In this document: piece by piece, positions 6,414-8,654 of the stretch | Numbering within the stretch: position 1 is the stretch's first letter | Layout: each line of letters begins with the position of its first letter | NCBI GenBank assembly: GCA_039799445.1 | Contig: JBDLSO010000025.1 | Span: 1 to 8,654 of the forward strand | DNA: 8,654 bases | Direction: 5' to 3' | Origin: JBDLSO01 sp039799445 | Lineage (GTDB): Bacteria > Patescibacteriota > Minisyncoccia > Phycocordibacterales > UBA5272 | Notes under the pieces: model-generated | What the model saw: the letters and a program-made list of their open reading frames with translations, nothing else | Told to the model about the DNA's origin: nothing | Database searches by the model: none | Position numbers and translations under genes: made by a program

Positions 6414-6814
6414 ATGTATCCCTCCCTCGCCATCTCAATAGCACTCGCTTAATTTACTAGATATTTGTGCTATTCTTCTTACTATTTTTTACCAACAAAA
6501 TTAGTGCTATTAGAAATATAAAAATACAATCCCTAGGCTTGCTACTAGTATCTTGCGCTGTCGTATACTTTGGCGTATCACTCGTCCCAGAACCAGAACT
6601 TCAAAATAGAGTACATGCGCTTGGTGGTGGATTCTTGGTATTCTTTGTTTGTTACCTTTCCTCCCATAAATCAAAAAGTTCTATAACTGATATACAGTTA
6701 TTTGTATGTCTGTCTAAATTGTCACAGCACTTGGTGAGTAATATGGTTGGTAGCTTATCGCAAGTACTATATTTGTTCCGGTTCATACAGAACATAATAG
6801 ATAAGTTGACTTAG
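6414..6814 (+). pseudogene. Decayed small membrane-protein gene
   Basis: An ATG at 6414 gives MYPSLAISIALA and then a stop. In another frame, from the GTG at 6467, 115 codons encode two hydrophobic helices (LLFFLLFF, and SLGLLLVSCAVVYFGVSLV) followed by RVHALGGGFLVFFVCYL. Beyond Ser/Lys-rich SHKSKSS the open frame loses hydrophobic character, while a third frame briefly reads IVTALGE (about 6719-6739) before a stop. The xHxxGGxF helix followed by a TALGxxxE helix resembles small VanZ-like membrane proteins, so a gene broken by at least two frameshifts is likely. A short functional two-helix protein from GTG 6467 is the alternative. It lacks the SD of the two genes downstream. Confidence 0.4.
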
Positions 6815-6833
6815 TCTGTGAATATGATATTGT
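6806..6833 (+). promoter_or_regulatory. Promoter for the 6855 and 7301 genes
   Basis: TTGACT (6806-6811, five of six consensus bases), a 16-nt spacer, then TATTGT (6828-6833) with TG one base upstream (TGaTATTGT). The predicted start is near 6840, so the transcript would begin at the SD. Confidence 0.5.
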
Positions 6834-6840
6834 TCTAAAC

Positions 6841-6846
6841 GGAGGT
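6841..6846 (+). promoter_or_regulatory. Strong Shine-Dalgarno site of the 6855 gene
   Basis: GGAGGT ends nine bases before the ATG and fixes the start. None of the minus-strand housekeeping genes here has such a site, so this gene was probably shaped in a different genome. Confidence 0.75.
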
Positions 6847-6854
6847 ACAAGGAA

Positions 6855-7277
6855 ATGAAAAAGACTTTGCTGACAGACATCTCAGAGGAAATCCAGAAAG
6901 TCAAACCTAGAAAAAAATATCAACTAAATTTAGTCGAAGAGAGAACGGTTTGTAAGGATTGCAATACGAAAAAAGTTGCAAAACTGAGTATCTATGCACG
7001 TAAAATACTTACTGTCCATGAAATGCATGCCGCGATGCTTCACTCAGACGCTTTTGAAGTTGAAGACCTTACGTGTATTAAATACATGGTGGAATTACTG
7101 CGGGCTGCGCTCTGGCTTGAAATATTTGGGGTATACCCAGAACTTGCAAACTGCCAAGACTCTATATCGCTTGGGAACAACTGGTGGATACTACATGTTG
7201 ATACTAGTGACTGCCCAAAACATTCAATACAAAATCTCGAAGGGGTCACATCCAAGTATGAACAAACACTTCACTGA
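6855..7277 (+). CDS. Hypothetical protein with a CxxC motif, foreign-looking
   Basis: Unrecognised 140-aa protein. It opens with a Lys-rich segment (MKKTLLTDISEEIQKVKPRKK), then CKDC at 33-36, which could be half of a zinc site; other cysteines are at 74, 100 and 120. A helical middle (YARKILTVHEMHAAMLHS; YMVELLRAALWLEIFG at ~77-92) precedes SLGNNWWILHVDTSDC near the end. There is no signal peptide or membrane span. The perfect SD at the right spacing supports the start and frame; an overlapping frame from 6994 has no such signal. The 7301 gene follows 23 nt downstream, so the two probably share a transcript. A phage or satellite origin is an inference from the SD and its partner. Confidence 0.65.
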   Translation: MKKTLLTDISEEIQKVKPRKKYQLNLVEERTVCKDCNTKKVAKLSIYARKILTVHEMHAAMLHSDAFEVEDLTCIKYMVELLRAALWLEIFGVYPELANCQDSISLGNNWWILHVDTSDCPKHSIQNLEGVTSKYEQTLH

Positions 7278-7300
7278 ATCTATCGAAAGGGGGTTGAAAA

Positions 7301-7684
7301 ATGGCAAGACCGATAAAGTGGACGAAAAAACGTCTTCAAGAAGTTGCGAGCGAATGCAAAAATAAAAAATCGTTTCGATTAGGAGCGAAGGATGCATATC
7401 GTGCTGCTTGCTTCTATGGTTACCTGGATGAGCTCGGACTAGCACAAACTGGACCCAGGTTATGGACTTACGAGGCAATACTAGCAAAAGCTATTGAATC
7501 AAAAAGTCTTGCAGTATTCAGAAAAAGCTACAAAAGTGCATACTCAATCGCCAGCGCTCGAGGTTGGTTGTCATCACTCAAACTGGAACTTCTTCAGCTT
7601 GAAAGCTCTTCAGGGGGCAGTAACACCAGTTCTCAGTGTAGCGCCTTCGAGTTGCAGGAATTATATAGCGAATCATTGTCGTGA
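7301..7684 (+). CDS. Small phage-type protein with two tandem 39-residue repeats
   Basis: 127 aa, preceded by a good SD (AAAGGGGG at 7286-7293). Two 39-residue units align without gaps, residues 7-45 and 55-93. Shared positions include WT at the start, K14, FR at 19-20, K24, AY at 26-27, A30, G34, an aromatic at 35, L36 and the final L39. This W(T)...F....K.AY..A...G.L pattern is familiar from repeat domains in phage proteins, often fused to homing or very-short-patch-like nucleases; here no nuclease motif is present. The C-terminus (94-127) is Ser-rich. It may be a stand-alone nucleic-acid-binding module or the surviving part of a larger nuclease. A strong terminator follows 54 nt downstream. 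Confidence 0.7.
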   Translation: MARPIKWTKKRLQEVASECKNKKSFRLGAKDAYRAACFYGYLDELGLAQTGPRLWTYEAILAKAIESKSLAVFRKSYKSAYSIASARGWLSSLKLELLQLESSSGGSNTSSQCSAFELQELYSESLS

Positions 7685-7737
7685 GATAGACAACATGCTC
7701 AAAAGAAGTGGTAGGACATATCTGAAATTCACCCCCC

Positions 7738-7768
7738 CCCCTTAAACGCTACGTTTAAGGGGATTTTT
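7738..7768 (+). terminator. Strong intrinsic terminator, preceded by a 10-C run
   Basis: CCCCTTAAACG pairs perfectly with CGTTTAAGGGG around a CTA loop, followed by ATTTTT. The stem base overlaps a run of ten C residues (7732-7741). It closes the 6855-7301 transcription unit. Confidence 0.85.
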
Positions 7769-7787
7769 ATAGTTATATACAGTGCGA

Positions 7788-7799
7788 CCTATGCATAGG
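7788..7799. promoter_or_regulatory. 12-bp perfect palindrome upstream of tspO'
   Basis: CCTATGCATAGG is fully self-complementary. It overlaps the expected -35 position for a -10 at 7814-7819 (TATATT), so it could be an operator. Directly after it, GGTAGGACATAT (7800-7811) repeats 7710-7721. Confidence 0.35.
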
Positions 7800-7836
7800 G
7801 GTAGGACATATTGTATATTAACGTGCACTAATATAT

Positions 7837-8076
7837 ATGAATACTACAACACTCAAAAAATTTGCTACTACACATCCTTATATTACTGCTTTACTTTTCT
7901 ACATAGTAATTAATCTTGTCGGTGGCTACTCTATCACTCTCTTTGTCGATATCAAAGAAGTCTATACGGCTCTTAACACCCCTTGGTGGGCTCCTGCGAC
8001 ATGGGTCTTTGAAGCTGTGAATCTAGGTTCGATCCCTAGTCCACCAGCAATACTAAAAAATACTAGGTTAGCCTAG
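7837..8076 (+). pseudogene. tspO: TspO/MBR-family gene truncated at the tRNA-Gln repeat
   Basis: TspO proteins are five-helix membrane proteins of ~150-165 aa that bind porphyrins and related ligands. Only the start remains. Residues 1-58 carry the first helix (ITALLFYIVINLVGGYSITLF) and the diagnostic LNTPWWAPATWVF segment (46-58), where the family normally continues with G-P-V-W. At V57's third base (8007) the DNA becomes identical to the tRNA-Gln 3' part, and the frame continues with 21 meaningless residues to a stop inside the downstream hairpin (8074-8076). About two thirds of the protein is missing, including helices 2-5, so it should not function. Confidence 0.8.
8007..8049 (+). repeat. 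Right 43-nt direct repeat: orphan 3' part of tRNA-Gln
   Basis: Identical to 5661-5703: anticodon loop, 3' anticodon strand, variable region, T arm, 3' acceptor strand and discriminator. There is no 5' tRNA part upstream; tspO' sequence is there instead. It is a tRNA remnant, not a gene. Confidence 0.95.
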
Positions 8077-8089
8077 TATTTTTTAGTAT
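8050..8089 (+). terminator. Perfect 18-bp hairpin after the tRNA remnant
   Basis: ATACTAAAAAATACTAGG (8050-8067) pairs perfectly with 8072-8089 around a TTAG loop. It is homologous to the hairpin at 5704-5744 but differs by paired changes: the G-C next to CTAGG becomes A-T, and the C-T mismatch becomes T-A. It could act in both directions. Confidence 0.8.
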
Positions 8090-8170
8090 CTGTTGAGTTT
8101 TGACTAGCAATCGAATCGCAAGTGATGAATACATCGTGCCATGAGACCAAGCAGATCCAAAGAGAATGTA

Positions 8171-8209
8171 TAGATTTCGAACTCACCAGAGCGAGGAGCG
8201 ATCCCTAGT
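8171..8209 (+). repeat. 39-nt diverged repeat, right copy
   Basis: Partner of 5798-5836 with four substitutions. It also ends CGATCCCTAGT. It lies 162 nt after the orphan tRNA end, against 135 nt in the left copy. The rest of 8090-8240 shows no gene. Confidence 0.75.
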
Positions 8210-8240
8210 CGACCTAGCCAACACATTAAAGCCCGAAGCT

Positions 8241-8257
8241 ACAAGGGTAACCCTTGT
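8241..8257. terminator. Small hairpin ACAAGGG-TAA-CCCTTGT
   Basis: A 17-nt palindrome able to form a 7-bp stem with a TAA loop, followed on the plus strand by TATTGATTTACTT. It is a weak terminator candidate for rightward transcription, 18 nt before the larger hairpin. Confidence 0.4.
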
Positions 8258-8275
8258 TATTGATTTACTTGCCAG

Positions 8276-8311
8276 AATACAAGATACCCACGTATGTGGG
8301 TATCTTGTATT
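8276..8311. terminator. 16-bp perfect hairpin overlapping the peptidoglycan-binding gene's stop
   Basis: 8276-8291 pairs perfectly with 8296-8311 around a GTAT loop; the core is GATACCCAC/GTGGGTATC. The outermost pairs include the first two bases of the minus-strand TAA stop (8310-8312). It sits between convergent transcription units, consistent with a bidirectional terminator, though the U tracts are poor. Confidence 0.65.
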
Positions 8312-8654
8312 ATTTCCTTAACATCTCATTAACCTTGCTTCTTGTATAACTGAAGAAGTTACCGGTTGGTTTGGTTAGTTGTAGTGGAGTTAAGATAGTA
8401 TCTGTATAGGCTAATTGGAATCTGTTGAGTGCTTTGACTGTAGCGGGTCCAAAGTAGTTTGTTTCTTTACCTATTGATCCTGCTCCTGTAGTAGCTACTG
8501 TGTACTTATTTACATTTAAGAACTGTTGTAGTTTCTGTACTTCTGGGTGAGTAGAGCCTAGTTTGAGATTCTTGGTGAAGAGGAAGGCAGTAGTAAATGG
8601 ATTGACTATGTGAGAGGGTGTAGTGGTTGTGGTGGTTGTTCCTGTTGTAGGTGT
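8310..8654 (-). CDS. Peptidoglycan-binding-domain protein, C-terminal 114 residues
   Basis: 3' end of a gene that starts beyond the window, probably exported. The visible part opens with a Thr-rich linker (T7 run within TPTTG...PSH). A PG_binding_1-type helical repeat follows: FTKNLKLGSTHPEVQKLQQFLN, a turn with TTGAGSIGKETNYFGPATVKALNRFQ, then LQLTKPTGNFFSYTRSKVNEML and the end. The L.xGS..PEVQ.LQ.FLN and YFGP.T..AL..FQ signatures are clear. Such C-terminal domains are common on secreted CPR proteins and would hold the protein to the cell wall. The catalytic or adhesive N-terminal part is not seen. It converges on the acquired segment. Confidence 0.85.
   Translation of the reverse strand, partial: TPTTGTTTTTTTPSHIVNPFTTAFLFTKNLKLGSTHPEVQKLQQFLNVNKYTVATTGAGSIGKETNYFGPATVKALNRFQLAYTDTILTPLQLTKPTGNFFSYTRSKVNEMLRK

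Larger units (their letters stand above)
5661..8006. mobile_element. Acquired ~2.35-kb segment at tRNA-Gln, without a visible integrase
   Basis: The segment is bounded by a 43-nt exact direct repeat of the tRNA-Gln 3' part (5661-5703 and 8007-8049). Inside are a hypothetical gene, a decayed membrane-protein gene, two genes with strong SD sites unlike the SD-free host genes, and a tspO-like gene cut at the right boundary. This fits either tRNA-targeted integration or uptake of foreign DNA anchored by homology at the tRNA. The repeat starts at the first base of the anticodon loop, a known crossover region for tyrosine recombinases, but no recombinase gene is found. Confidence 0.55.

Noticed and set aside
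6994..7365. Overlapping plus-strand frame of 123 codons
   Set aside because: It has no SD and overlaps both SD-bearing genes; the 6855 and 7301 frames have better starts and, in 7301, a repeat structure.
7709..7718. TGGTAGGACA matching the tRNA-Gln D arm (5646-5655)
   Set aside because: Ten bases, with no other tRNA sequence around it; probably chance, so not called a tRNA remnant.
7494..7745. 83-codon frame overlapping the end of the 7301 gene
   Set aside because: It overlaps repeat 2 of the 7301 protein, and its end (FTPPP) comes from the 10-C run and terminator.

Overview
The window looks like a low-GC bacterial chromosome segment from the Candidate Phyla Radiation (Patescibacteria, Parcubacteria-like). 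The evidence is indirect: a compact infA-rpmJ-rpsM-rpsK-rpsD-rpoA string, a C-terminal peptidoglycan-binding tail of a type common in those genomes, and host genes whose starts lack Shine-Dalgarno (SD) sequences. TGA appears to be a normal stop (it ends the PAP2 gene), so a TGA-recoding lineage is unlikely. No 16S rRNA gene is present to settle the placement.

Positions 1-2868 (minus strand) hold the translation/transcription operon: infA, rpmJ, rpsM, rpsK, rpsD and the first 276 codons of rpoA. rpmJ has its own extended -10 promoter and a hairpin leader. Positions 2926-5263 (minus strand) hold a tight three-gene envelope cluster: a secreted GH18-type hydrolase, an undecaprenol/diacylglycerol kinase (dgkA family) and a PAP2 lipid phosphatase. 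The kinase and phosphatase would act on opposite sides of the lipid-carrier phosphate balance, and the hydrolase would act on surface glycans.

Positions 5346-5701 hold an AT-rich inverted repeat, a 113-bp sequence in two tandem copies (119-bp period), and a tRNA-Gln(UUG) fused to the second copy. The first copy carries the promoter and only the first 17 nt of the tRNA.

Positions 5661-8049 look acquired. The 3' part of tRNA-Gln, from the first base of the anticodon loop, is repeated exactly (43 nt) at 8007-8049. Each copy is followed by a homologous but diverged tail: an 18-bp-stem hairpin with covarying bases, then a related 39-nt block. Between them lie a hypothetical gene, a decayed membrane-protein gene, two small genes with strong SD sites (one with a phage-type tandem AY..A...G.L repeat), a strong terminator after a 10-C run, and the first ~57 codons of a tspO-like gene cut off exactly where the tRNA repeat begins. 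No integrase is visible.

Positions 8050-8654 hold hairpins and the 3' end of a minus-strand peptidoglycan-binding protein gene.
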